The translations under genes were made by a program, and so were the position numbers. From positions 1 to 9,590 of the forward strand of contig JBJEJA010000030.1 in assembly GCA_051877575.1 (NCBI GenBank): 9,590 nucleotides of DNA, in the 5' to 3' direction. The notes under the pieces were generated by a model, which worked only from the letters and a program-made list of their open reading frames with translations, had not been told where the DNA came from and did not search any database. Below, piece after piece: positions 1-7,872 of the stretch. Positions within the stretch are counted from its first letter, which is position 1. Each line of letters starts with the position of its first letter. This DNA comes from UBA2882 sp051877575 (GTDB lineage Bacteria > Bacillota > Clostridia > Lachnospirales > Lachnospiraceae).

Positions 1-1106
1 GCAAATCCCTGAAGGGAATACAAGAACAAAACTTCATCGTAACCTTCCTTTTCCACAAGGTTTGACAGATTATACGCATAATTCCGATAATCTGACACCC
101 CTATTTGCTCATAATTACTCAGCAGAAAAGGAATAAAACAATTCGCATAGCTATCCTTGACTACAAGGATCTTGCCTTCCCCCTCTCCTTTAATAACGGA
201 ATATCCATTGTTTCCATCCAAAAATGCTGCATATTTATCATATTCATCAAACTGAACTGTGTTAATGACAGCCTGCGGACTCTGTGCCTCAAACGTAGCA
301 TCACCGGTTACCTTATATACTACCATTGGATTATCTGTGGGAAAACAGATAATCTCGTCCGGGACTGTCAGGATATATCGTGTTTTGGAGTAATGTGTTC
401 CATAAAAATTCTCAATATGAATCGCCTGATTCCAATCCGGATCACATGGCTCTTTTTCTCTCGATTGGCAATAATCCACATAAGCATAATACGCTCCAAG
501 AGTCGTCCAGTGATGATCGGTTCGATAGTAGATATACTCGTCTTTATGCGCACACAACGTATCTTTTACTCTCAGAACGTTACATAGCGGCTGCAGTTCG
601 CTCTCCATATACTCCAGCAAATCATCCTCCGATGCCATTGGTGCATTCTTAGGCAACCGTTCCGGGAAAATGGTACTCGGGGATGGTACAAGCATGACCG
701 TAACCGGGATTTTTGTCGTTTCGGCAAAGGATACCAGTTCAGAGATGTTTTTAATGAATTGCTTATTTTCCTTTACCGAAACAAACTCTTTGGTAAACAT
801 CTGTCCGTCTTTGCCCAGAAGAATTCCATCCTCCTCTGTCTGTAAAAGGAGCATCTCATCCACAAAACACTTTAAATTGATCCATTCCTGACGAAACGCA
901 ACATGATCGTCAACGTAATTGCCAATCCCCTCCTGCCAGTCAGCGGCTATCCAGTCTGCAAGAGAAAAAGAAGGTAAGGAAGCTGCTTTTCTGTTTTCAA
1001 TCGTCAACATTTCCTGTTTCGGAGCAAACAAGCTCAATAGCGAAAGAAGGCAGATAATCCCAAAGATCATAATGCTCGGGAACATTGTCCACAATTTACT
1101 TCTCAT
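1..1106 (-). CDS. DHHW-motif SGNH protein (AlgJ/AlgX-like), 3' end cut by the window
   Basis: The gene starts at the ATG at 1106 and stays open to base 1 (368 complete codons, no stop), so it leaves the window; family length suggests only a short C-terminal piece is missing. A membrane anchor or uncleaved signal (about residues 9-28) precedes an extracytoplasmic domain. TDHHWTTLGAYYAY (196-209) is the DHHW signature, and Asp197 and His199 match the DxH pair of the AlgX/AlgJ triad. KDSYAN (317-322) supplies Ser319 as nucleophile, and FYGTHYSKT (234-242) is another family block. The triad is thus complete, which supports an active acyltransferase or esterase that accepts acyl groups from the MBOAT partner and places them on the polymer. 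It lies 12 bases after the MBOAT stop with AAAGGAG before the ATG, so the two should be translated together. No terminator is visible, so the transcript may continue past the edge. Confidence 0.92.
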   Translation of the reverse strand, partial: MRSKLWTMFPSIMIFGIICLLSLLSLFAPKQEMLTIENRKAASLPSFSLADWIAADWQEGIGNYVDDHVAFRQEWINLKCFVDEMLLLQTEEDGILLGKDGQMFTKEFVSVKENKQFIKNISELVSFAETTKIPVTVMLVPSPSTIFPERLPKNAPMASEDDLLEYMESELQPLCNVLRVKDTLCAHKDEYIYYRTDHHWTTLGAYYAYVDYCQSREKEPCDPDWNQAIHIENFYGTHYSKTRYILTVPDEIICFPTDNPMVVYKVTGDATFEAQSPQAVINTVQFDEYDKYAAFLDGNNGYSVIKGEGEGKILVVKDSYANCFIPFLLSNYEQIGVSDYRNYAYNLSNLVEKEGYDEVLFLYSLQGF

Positions 1107-1118
1107 ATACTCTCCTTT

Positions 1119-2510
1119 CTAAAATCCCGCATAAAGTGCAGTCCATCCGGTGCTCCCCACAACATACGCCAGACTTAACAGGAAAATGAATCCAAGCCAC
1201 AAAGTCTCTATCCATCTGTTATTCTCGATCCTCTTTTGCAGTTTCTTATAAAATCCGCTCGAAACAACAACGGAAAGGGCCAATGTGACTCCGTAGCATC
1301 GGACAAAATACAAAGCCGATACGCCGGATGAAAAAACGAACATTCTATTCAGCAGTGGCAAAACCGCAATCTGCGTTCCGTCTGCCGCAAAAATTCCCCA
1401 TCCTACCACAGCAATAAAAAACGTATAGATATGCCCCAGAATCCGGTGTCTTTCTATCACAGTCTTCAGAACATATTTTTCCAGAACCAGTAATACGAAA
1501 TAATACATGCCCCAGATTAGAAAATTAACTGTATGTCCATGCCAGATTCCCGTAATCAGCCACACCACAAGCATATTGCATATGTGGCGAATTACTCCCT
1601 TTCTATTTCCACCAAGAGGGATGTAAACATAATCACGAAACCATTCGGTCAACGTAATATGCCACCTGCGCCAAAAGTCCGTAACACTGCATGCCAAATA
1701 AGGGTAGTCAAAGTTCTGCTTGCAGGATAAACCCATTATATAGGATAACCCGTTACTCATCTCAGAGTACCCCGAAAAATCCAGATAAAGTTGCAGTGAA
1801 TATGCCAGGACAGCCAGCCACACCAAAGCAGACGAAGCCTTGCCAAGTCCGATTCCATCGGTTCCCGTCACTTGACCCCATAGCATACCCAACGTATCTG
1901 CCAAAATAACCTTTTTAGCAAGTCCATACACAAACAATCTCGTTCCCTGCAAGATCTCTTCCGGATTTACATATCTGTCTCTATTTTTCAAATCATCCCG
2001 TATATCCACATAACGGATAATCGGTCCCACAATCATCTGCTGGTACATAAGCACATAAACCGAAAAGTCTATAAGATTCTTTTCCGGCTCACATTTTCCG
2101 GTATATACATCACATAAATAGCTCAGCAGCTTAAATATGTAATAGCTAATCCCCAAAGGCAAAATATCGAAGAATGTTATTTCCCCTTGTGTTATCCGGT
2201 TCAGCAGCAAAGAAAGATAGCTTCCATACTTAAATGCAATAAGCAAAAGAATGTTTATGATAATCACTGTAATCAGAATGAAACGTCTGGCCTTTGGTCT
2301 GCAGGACAGTTTACCCATCGCACGTGCAGACAGATAATTTGTGATGACCAGACAAACTGCAAGCGGCAGATATCTCATGTTCCCAAAGGCATAAAAAACA
2401 AGGCTCTCAAAAAGCAGAGCCCCATTCCTGAATTTATGCGGGACAATATAATACAATAATAAAGATACCGGCAAAAAAAATAAAACAAATGTTACACTGT
2501 TAAACAGCAT
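1119..2510 (-). CDS. MBOAT family O-acyltransferase (AlgI-like)
   Basis: 463 residues, about the usual length for AlgI/DltB-type proteins, with many membrane helices. Family landmarks appear in order: the opening MLFNSxxFxxFF, LPLGISYYIFK (117-127), QQMIVGPIIRY (157-167), LDFSGYSEMSNGL (243-255), DFWRRWHITLTEWFRDYVYIPLG (278-300) and GIWHG (321-325). His324 is the conserved catalytic His, equivalent to the essential His of AlgI. The family takes acyl groups, usually acetyl, from a cytoplasmic thioester and passes them across the membrane for O-acylation of a polysaccharide or other cell-surface polymer. The next gene encodes the expected extracytoplasmic DHHW/SGNH partner, so the pair probably decorates the product of the PilZ synthase. 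The start is 5 bases after the DUF4358 stop, with GGAGA overlapping that stop at a somewhat long spacing. Confidence 0.95.
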   Translation of the reverse strand: MLFNSVTFVLFFLPVSLLLYYIVPHKFRNGALLFESLVFYAFGNMRYLPLAVCLVITNYLSARAMGKLSCRPKARRFILITVIIINILLLIAFKYGSYLSLLLNRITQGEITFFDILPLGISYYIFKLLSYLCDVYTGKCEPEKNLIDFSVYVLMYQQMIVGPIIRYVDIRDDLKNRDRYVNPEEILQGTRLFVYGLAKKVILADTLGMLWGQVTGTDGIGLGKASSALVWLAVLAYSLQLYLDFSGYSEMSNGLSYIMGLSCKQNFDYPYLACSVTDFWRRWHITLTEWFRDYVYIPLGGNRKGVIRHICNMLVVWLITGIWHGHTVNFLIWGMYYFVLLVLEKYVLKTVIERHRILGHIYTFFIAVVGWGIFAADGTQIAVLPLLNRMFVFSSGVSALYFVRCYGVTLALSVVVSSGFYKKLQKRIENNRWIETLWLGFIFLLSLAYVVGSTGWTALYAGF

Positions 2511-2515
2511 TTTCT

Positions 2516-3019
2516 CTATTCTCCAAAAGCTTCATTGATAGCCGCCGTAACGGTACTGTAATCTGTATTGAGTCCTGCTATGACAAGTACCACATAATCA
2601 TTATATATCAACACCTTTGCTTCCTTGGTTTTCTCAATCTTATCCGCAAATTCTACATACAGATCATTTGAAGTCAAGCTGTCTAAATACTCAGAAAGCG
2701 CCTGTTTTAACTCCCGAGTCTTTCCGTCATCAGCCTTTGCAACAAAAATGAGTGCACAATCATTTTGAGAATTGGTAACGACGCCTTCATACTCTGCGAT
2801 ATCATCCAGCGAAAGCCCCATTTCATTTTCAACAGCAAAATCATCAATGGCTCTTTCATCTGCCACAGGATTGGCAGCCTTGATTTTCGTAACCACATCA
2901 CTGAGCACAATCTCTTTTGTTGTTTTTAAATCCTGACCTCTGTCATCCTTCCCTCCACAGCCGGTTACCATTACAACCGCTGTTGCCACAACAAGCGCTA
3001 TCTTCAACATCTTTTTCAT
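2516..3019 (-). CDS. DUF4358 family lipoprotein
   Basis: 167 residues. A short signal peptide ends in the lipobox VTGC (Cys21), then a charged spacer and a small alpha/beta domain (about 38-167). The pattern of helices with central strands (CALIFVAKA at 88-96; KVLIYNDYVVLVIAG at 135-149) and a closing helix matches the clostridial DUF4358 family, whose function is unknown. It carries no visible catalytic motif. A strong AGGAGG lies 8 bases before the ATG and overlaps the stop of the GH18-like gene. Its place between the GH18-like lipoprotein and the MBOAT gene suggests an accessory or adaptor for polymer acylation on the outer face of the membrane, but this is inference from context only. Confidence 0.8.
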   Translation of the reverse strand: MKKMLKIALVVATAVVMVTGCGGKDDRGQDLKTTKEIVLSDVVTKIKAANPVADERAIDDFAVENEMGLSLDDIAEYEGVVTNSQNDCALIFVAKADDGKTRELKQALSEYLDSLTSNDLYVEFADKIEKTKEAKVLIYNDYVVLVIAGLNTDYSTVTAAINEAFGE

Positions 3020-3031
3020 AATCTTGTCCTC

Positions 3032-4099
3032 CTACTCTAATCTCCATAGATTGATTGAAATATCATGACCACAATACCCAACAAGCAATTCTTCCCATTG
3101 CCGCATCGTCTCATCATCGCCGTACCATACCGTATGCTCACCGTCTTCCGTGGTATATGTATAATATACTGCTCCGCTTTCATCCCGCATCAACTCAGCC
3201 CTCTTTTCGTCTGCGAGTTTCTTTGCATTGTAAGCGGTCAGGGATCTCACAGTCTTTTCCTGTTCATCCCATTCAAATCCACCATTGGCAATGGCAAATG
3301 TAACATCCATTCCGGAATACCGTTCCGCCATTTCCTGGAGAAAATCCGCATCAGCCTTTGGCCCCGGTCCTGAATGCGTCCCATATAGATTATAACACAT
3401 TACCACATATTGAGGACCCGCAATAAATGTGTATTCATTAACAGGTGTGTAGGCACCTAATACAACACGCAAAAGCAGTCCCTCCTGCTCTGTCTTTTCA
3501 TATAACCTGGTCAGAAATCTAAGATAATCATCCCACAGATCCTCTCCTTTCTGAATATTTTCATAATCCAGTTCAATACCGTCCAGCCCCCACTGCTTCG
3601 TCTGTGAAACCATATCAGAGATCAGCTTGTCCCCCAGTGTATCATCCTTTAGAACCTGTTCCAGAAAATCCAGGGACTTCTGCTGTGCAGTTCCGGTTTC
3701 CTGCATAACGTCATTGATAAAGGAAAGGTATATCTTTGTTTCCGGATGTTCCTTAGGAAATTCGGCATATAGTTGTTCCAGCGCCTCCGGAATGTATAGC
3801 GTAAAATCTTCCGCGTAAATACATCCAAACAAGATCAGTTCGTCGTATTCTGAAATGCTTTCAGTGGCTGCCGGCACTGAGTTTTCATCCCAATAGACGC
3901 ACCATGCTGCCCGTGATGAAACAGACGCTTTCGGGAGTTCCTCTCCCTGCGCATCGTCGCTCCGTTCATCCGCTATATCATCTTTTTCCGTTTGTGTTTC
4001 TTGCTCCTGCGTCGGTGATTGCAAGGAATCTGCCTGCGCACATCCTCCAACCACCAGCAAAGTCACAATCATAAATAGTATAAGTATTTTCTTTCTCAT
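3032..4099 (-). CDS. GH18-like (chitinase-fold) lipoprotein
   Basis: 355 residues. A lipoprotein signal peptide ends in the lipobox VGGC (Cys20), followed by a Gln/Glu/Asp-rich spacer to about residue 60. The rest fits a glycoside hydrolase 18 barrel: WCVYW (66-70) as first strand, IYLSF (123-127), then LDGIELDYEN (172-181), the GH18 signature DxxDxDxE with Glu176 in place of the first inner Asp and Glu180 as candidate acid. VMCYNLYG (233-240) corresponds to the MxYD strand with Asn for Asp, and the protein ends in INLWRLE, like the usual last strand. GH18 enzymes cut beta-1,4-GlcNAc bonds using the substrate N-acetyl group, which hints at a GlcNAc-containing polymer (inference). It would sit on the outer membrane face and trim or release chains, as BcsZ, PslG or PgaB do in other systems. 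The gene begins 7 bases after the preceding stop and has no clear ribosome binding site, so reinitiation is likely. The substitutions could also mean it only binds. Confidence 0.85.
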   Translation of the reverse strand: MRKKILILFMIVTLLVVGGCAQADSLQSPTQEQETQTEKDDIADERSDDAQGEELPKASVSSRAAWCVYWDENSVPAATESISEYDELILFGCIYAEDFTLYIPEALEQLYAEFPKEHPETKIYLSFINDVMQETGTAQQKSLDFLEQVLKDDTLGDKLISDMVSQTKQWGLDGIELDYENIQKGEDLWDDYLRFLTRLYEKTEQEGLLLRVVLGAYTPVNEYTFIAGPQYVVMCYNLYGTHSGPGPKADADFLQEMAERYSGMDVTFAIANGGFEWDEQEKTVRSLTAYNAKKLADEKRAELMRDESGAVYYTYTTEDGEHTVWYGDDETMRQWEELLVGYCGHDISINLWRLE

Positions 4100-4106
4100 A
4101 TCGTTT

Positions 4107-5975
4107 TTACAAATTACTGATAAACCAGTTTACAATCTTTGTCCAACAGTCTTTAACAAAATATTTTACTTTATCAAAGCCATGCAGTCGGTTGTCATAC
4201 AGAATATTGTTTTTTTCTTGTGACAAATCTTTGATTACAAGATTTTCAAATCTGGCTTCATAAACATCATCAGTCAGATTTCGTTGTCTGTATTGTTCCT
4301 CCTCTAAAGTTTTTGCTTCAAGCATCACTTTGCCCGCATCGGTCAGTGATACTTCCAATCCATCTACGGCAACAAACTCATTTACCATAACATTAAGGCT
4401 GTTATTCTGTAACCTGATCACTACATCCCATTTCCCCGCCTGATTTGATTCAATGACCGGAATATATGGCTCTGCTCCTTCCTCGACCGTATGGACCTCA
4501 TTCTCTTTTACCTCCGATTTTTCCAAATCATACGCCAGACTCTCCCCAAGGGTTCTGGCATTGTCCGCACGCACCTCATATTCTTTGGCCAAAGCATCTC
4601 TGTTGTCCTCTTCGACAGAAAGGAATTCCACCTGCATCAATTCATCGAGATTTATCCGCGCAAGCTCCTTGCCTGCTTCCGTAACAATCAGTTCTTTCTC
4701 GCAGAATGTAACTCCAATCTTCTCGCCGGAATCCTCCTGGCCTCTGAGATAAACAGTCTGTTCCCCACAATAGTTTCCCGTCAGAGTGGTTGAAACCTCC
4801 ACATCCTTATAGGAAGAGCTTTCTTTTAATGTCAGAAGCCCTCTTCCCTTCGGCAAGGAAGTAAGAAAGATAACATTCCTTTTGAATTCCGAAGCTCCAA
4901 CATTCGTGTCCCAGTAATTTCTCCGACTCTCCTCACCGGACACAAACTTAATACTGGATTTATCTTCTTCATCCAGGTCATCCCAGATACGCATCAACAA
5001 ATGATTGGTAGACCAATACGCCTGTGATTGCAGTCTTGTCAGGTCAAACATATCGGAATCCACTGTGTTTAAGGCAAATCCCTCCCGATTGATATTTATA
5101 TCGAACAGACGCGCCATGTTCTCCTCATTGACTTCACTGACTCGCGCATTGTTTCCAAACATATCCGTGTTGGAGTGCATAAGAATATACAGTCTTGGTA
5201 CATATCCCAGTTCTTCCGTATACACCTGTTCCATAAGCTCATAGTCATAGCTGATACGCTCTTTCATGGTGCTATAACTTTCTATTGGCATATAATTTTC
5301 ATCACGAAGGTAATCCATCAGATAATGGTTATATTCCCTTCCCAGATAACTTTTGACAGCATTATACTCCAGAGAGTTCATTTCTCCCAAAAAACGATCA
5401 TATCTGTCAAATACATTGATATAGGATAATCTGTAACCATTTGTACCGTTTTCCCAAAAACCACTTGTTTCCAGGCTGACAAGATCCTCCCCCTTCAGCA
5501 TTTTGGAGTCCTTGCTATTCAGGTTACTACCATAACTGCACATAGACGCTATATAATTCTCTTTTTCCAGAATCGGTTGTGAGAAAATTGCAGTATCAGA
5601 ACGACCATCCTCAAAAACGAGTAACAGCGCTTTATCCGGAAGTGCCTTCCCTTTCTCATAATAGTCTATCACATCCTGTTGCGTAATGGTAACATATCCG
5701 ATATCATGGAGAGCCGTCAACTGTTCCTCCAAATTTCCAGTAGACACCAGAATGTCCGTTCCGGTCCTGTCAATCCCGAAGTATGAAATACAAAGGAACC
5801 CCTTGTCTTCGCCCGAAACGATATTCTCATCGTTTTCATCATAGGGTTCATATCGCTCCATAACCAGAAATGCCCTCAGAATAACAAAAACAACCGCTAT
5901 CACCACAACTGCTTCGAAAATCGACCTTATCAGTTTATAAATATCCTTTTTGGTTTCAATCCGTTTTGTTTTCAT
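4107..5975 (-). CDS. Membrane-anchored degenerate polysaccharide deacetylase-like protein with C-terminal beta-rich domain
   Basis: 622 residues. One N-terminal membrane helix (about 18-37) anchors an extracytoplasmic protein. Residues 57-335 follow a PgaB-like CE4 fold: an opening strand (FLCISY), a helix leading to LHDIGY, then LLLVFEDGRSD, where TFDDG has become FEDG (Glu122, Asp123). The second motif, normally a Ser/Thr-His pair before another His, reads GTNGYRL (177-183), so both zinc-binding His are absent. Deacetylase activity is therefore unlikely. Residues 370-585 are beta-rich, ending in a strand (ARFENLVIKDL) like the last strand of LamG/concanavalin-type jelly rolls, which suggests sugar binding (inference, fold not proven). 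An amphipathic or weakly hydrophobic helix ends the protein (600-622). The gene overlaps the synthase gene by 20 bases and has AAGGGG just before its ATG. The likely role is guiding or binding the nascent chain at the membrane. Confidence 0.82.
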   Translation of the reverse strand: MKTKRIETKKDIYKLIRSIFEAVVVIAVVFVILRAFLVMERYEPYDENDENIVSGEDKGFLCISYFGIDRTGTDILVSTGNLEEQLTALHDIGYVTITQQDVIDYYEKGKALPDKALLLVFEDGRSDTAIFSQPILEKENYIASMCSYGSNLNSKDSKMLKGEDLVSLETSGFWENGTNGYRLSYINVFDRYDRFLGEMNSLEYNAVKSYLGREYNHYLMDYLRDENYMPIESYSTMKERISYDYELMEQVYTEELGYVPRLYILMHSNTDMFGNNARVSEVNEENMARLFDININREGFALNTVDSDMFDLTRLQSQAYWSTNHLLMRIWDDLDEEDKSSIKFVSGEESRRNYWDTNVGASEFKRNVIFLTSLPKGRGLLTLKESSSYKDVEVSTTLTGNYCGEQTVYLRGQEDSGEKIGVTFCEKELIVTEAGKELARINLDELMQVEFLSVEEDNRDALAKEYEVRADNARTLGESLAYDLEKSEVKENEVHTVEEGAEPYIPVIESNQAGKWDVVIRLQNNSLNVMVNEFVAVDGLEVSLTDAGKVMLEAKTLEEEQYRQRNLTDDVYEARFENLVIKDLSQEKNNILYDNRLHGFDKVKYFVKDCWTKIVNWFISNL

Positions 5976-7872
5976 TTTCCCCTTCTTGCACCTGCGCTTT
6001 CTTCCGTCTGACTTTTTTATCCTCTCTCCTCTGTCTGCGTTTTTCCTTCTTTTCTTTCGCTTCTACATCATTTGATGTCATACGCGTTCCCCATGTTGAC
6101 TTCCAAAAAGTAAGTATGGCAATAGGCATCTGCCACAAAAGCACTGCTTCATAATAGAGGCAAAACAGGAATCCAAAAAACCATGTTGTGCTCTTTCGCA
6201 AAAATAACTGTGCCGAACTCATCAGCATGGCCATCATCAACATTCCCACCACGAACGTTGTCGGAAATGCAAAGGTCGTAATTGGGACATACAACAAATT
6301 GTATATTACAACGACCGGTGCCAGGATTGGAACGCACAGACCTACATAGAAAAAGATCGCAGCAAAAGGTTCCTTTCGCCAGATAAAAGTACCTGCCGTA
6401 AAGGATTCTCTCAGCCATGAACGTTTCCATCTCATCTGCTGTCTCAAGAAAACTTTATGGTCATTCGGAACAATTGTAGAACAAATAGCAGTATCCTGAT
6501 AATAGGTTCTGTGATGGCGAAGCATCAGATTTGTCAGTGCCCGGTCGTCTCCAAATGTTGCCTTTTGCCCAAGAAAAGTCTGATTCAGCCATTTATCCAG
6601 ATATTCCAACACCAGTTCCTTTTTGTAGCATGACAATGGCCCTGAGAGACAAGTCACACAGTCAAAATAACTTTCGGCAGCTTTCATGATTCGAAAGGCA
6701 ATATAATATCTTACGGACTGGAGCTTGGTAAGCGAATTTGTATAAGTATTGGCAACATCAGTTCTTCCGGTTACTCCTGCCATCTTTGGATCTTTAAATG
6801 GTTGCACCAGATTTCTGATTGCAAAAGGATCCAAAAAACTGTCTGAATCGACAAATACAACATATTCGTGCTTTGCAACTTTAACTCCTGCTGCGAGGGC
6901 TTCTCTTTTCCCCGCATTTTGAGGCTGTACGATATAAGATATTCGCTCACTGACATTGTATCTCGAGTCCACTGCCTGCGTCAGCCTCCCGATAATATCC
7001 TTGATCTTCTCCACCGAGCCGTCCGTTGACTGGTCATCAACAACAATCACCTCCAGCTTATCTGCCGGATAGTTCTGGTTAATACAACTCTGGATGGTTC
7101 TCTGAATCCATGTCTCTTCATTAAAACAGGGAATGATGACACTTACACCGGGCGTAAAGTTCGGATCGACCTTTTTCGGTCTGTAAAGCGCACCAAACAA
7201 ATAACGACTCATCAAAAAGAATGCCGTAATAATGCTGTATAAATACAACCATTTGTTAGATTTAAAATAGATAATACTCTCAGATCTCATCAACATAATA
7301 AATGCGCTGATGAAAAACAACATCAAAGACGACATAGTGAGCATGTATCTGTCTTTTCGTCGTTTTGCATAGTCTGACAAATCTGATGTGAACTCAAATC
7401 CAACAAGCCACATTCCATCCGCAAGCTGCATCTCTCGAACCATCTGTGCATAAATATTGACATTCATTTCATACCCTTCCGGCAACGAACCGGGCTCCAC
7501 ATGAAATTTCAGTCTTACCTTGCTGGCCCCCTTAATAATATCTTTCTCCTCACCGGAAACCACTAATCCCAGACCACTAAGCGAGACATCGCTTGTTTTC
7601 CCATGAAATTGTTTTTTAACTCCTGCTTGATATGCAGTGACAGCTACTTCATAAGCATTCAAATAACGAATGCCCATCTTTCTCTTCTTACTAATCTGTT
7701 CAAAAGTCATTTCCGAATCAGATAAGTCTCCCCTTCGATCTGTCAGCTTTCTTTCACCGGTCAAAGCAGGTACATCCGGCATAAGTCGTCTGTCAGCCTG
7801 CTCGTGGAGTAACACATCTCCACTATTTCTTTTTCTTTTCTTTTTTCGATTAATCTTGTCTAAAAATTCCAT
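5956..7872 (-). CDS. PilZ-domain GT2 polysaccharide synthase, hyaluronan synthase/NodC-like
   Basis: A 638-residue processive family 2 glycosyltransferase, the polymerase of the cluster. A basic N-terminus precedes a PilZ domain (about 60-175) with RKMGIR (64-69) in place of RRxxxR and a perfect DxSxxG (DVSLSG, 95-100). PilZ domains of this type bind cyclic-di-GMP; the second Arg is Lys here. Two membrane helices (about 178-196 and 206-228) lead to the GT2 domain (240-490): VVDD (277-280), DSD (342-344), SGP (410-412), GDDR (441-444) and QxxRW (478-482). NQTFLG, GDDR, the QQxRWxxS block and a late WGTR (594-597) resemble streptococcal HasA and NodC rather than BcsA. Three or more hydrophobic segments follow (about 502-590), then a highly charged Lys/Arg-rich tail (605-638). 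Family knowledge suggests a UDP-sugar donor, probably UDP-GlcNAc, and coupled export; the actual sugar is unknown. AAGGGA precedes the ATG, which overlaps the previous stop by one base. Confidence 0.93.
   Translation of the reverse strand: MEFLDKINRKKKRKRNSGDVLLHEQADRRLMPDVPALTGERKLTDRRGDLSDSEMTFEQISKKRKMGIRYLNAYEVAVTAYQAGVKKQFHGKTSDVSLSGLGLVVSGEEKDIIKGASKVRLKFHVEPGSLPEGYEMNVNIYAQMVREMQLADGMWLVGFEFTSDLSDYAKRRKDRYMLTMSSLMLFFISAFIMLMRSESIIYFKSNKWLYLYSIITAFFLMSRYLFGALYRPKKVDPNFTPGVSVIIPCFNEETWIQRTIQSCINQNYPADKLEVIVVDDQSTDGSVEKIKDIIGRLTQAVDSRYNVSERISYIVQPQNAGKREALAAGVKVAKHEYVVFVDSDSFLDPFAIRNLVQPFKDPKMAGVTGRTDVANTYTNSLTKLQSVRYYIAFRIMKAAESYFDCVTCLSGPLSCYKKELVLEYLDKWLNQTFLGQKATFGDDRALTNLMLRHHRTYYQDTAICSTIVPNDHKVFLRQQMRWKRSWLRESFTAGTFIWRKEPFAAIFFYVGLCVPILAPVVVIYNLLYVPITTFAFPTTFVVGMLMMAMLMSSAQLFLRKSTTWFFGFLFCLYYEAVLLWQMPIAILTFWKSTWGTRMTSNDVEAKEKKEKRRQRREDKKVRRKKAQVQEGENENKTD

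Noticed and set aside
105..652. Plus-strand open frames of 160 and 90 codons near the left edge
   Set aside because: They lie opposite the DHHW gene, whose minus-strand frame encodes the TDHHW and KDSYAN motifs; the plus-strand peptides show no family features.
1..1106. DHHW gene as a pseudogene because no stop is seen
   Set aside because: The frame is open to the window edge and all catalytic motifs are intact; the lack of a stop is due to the cut.
4453..4793. Three overlapping plus-strand open frames of 72-100 codons
   Set aside because: They are opposite a continuous 622-codon minus-strand gene and are low-complexity mirror frames without good start sites.
6149..6430. Minus-strand 93-codon frame inside the synthase gene
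   Set aside because: It is out of frame with the membrane part of the synthase, which is well supported on both sides.
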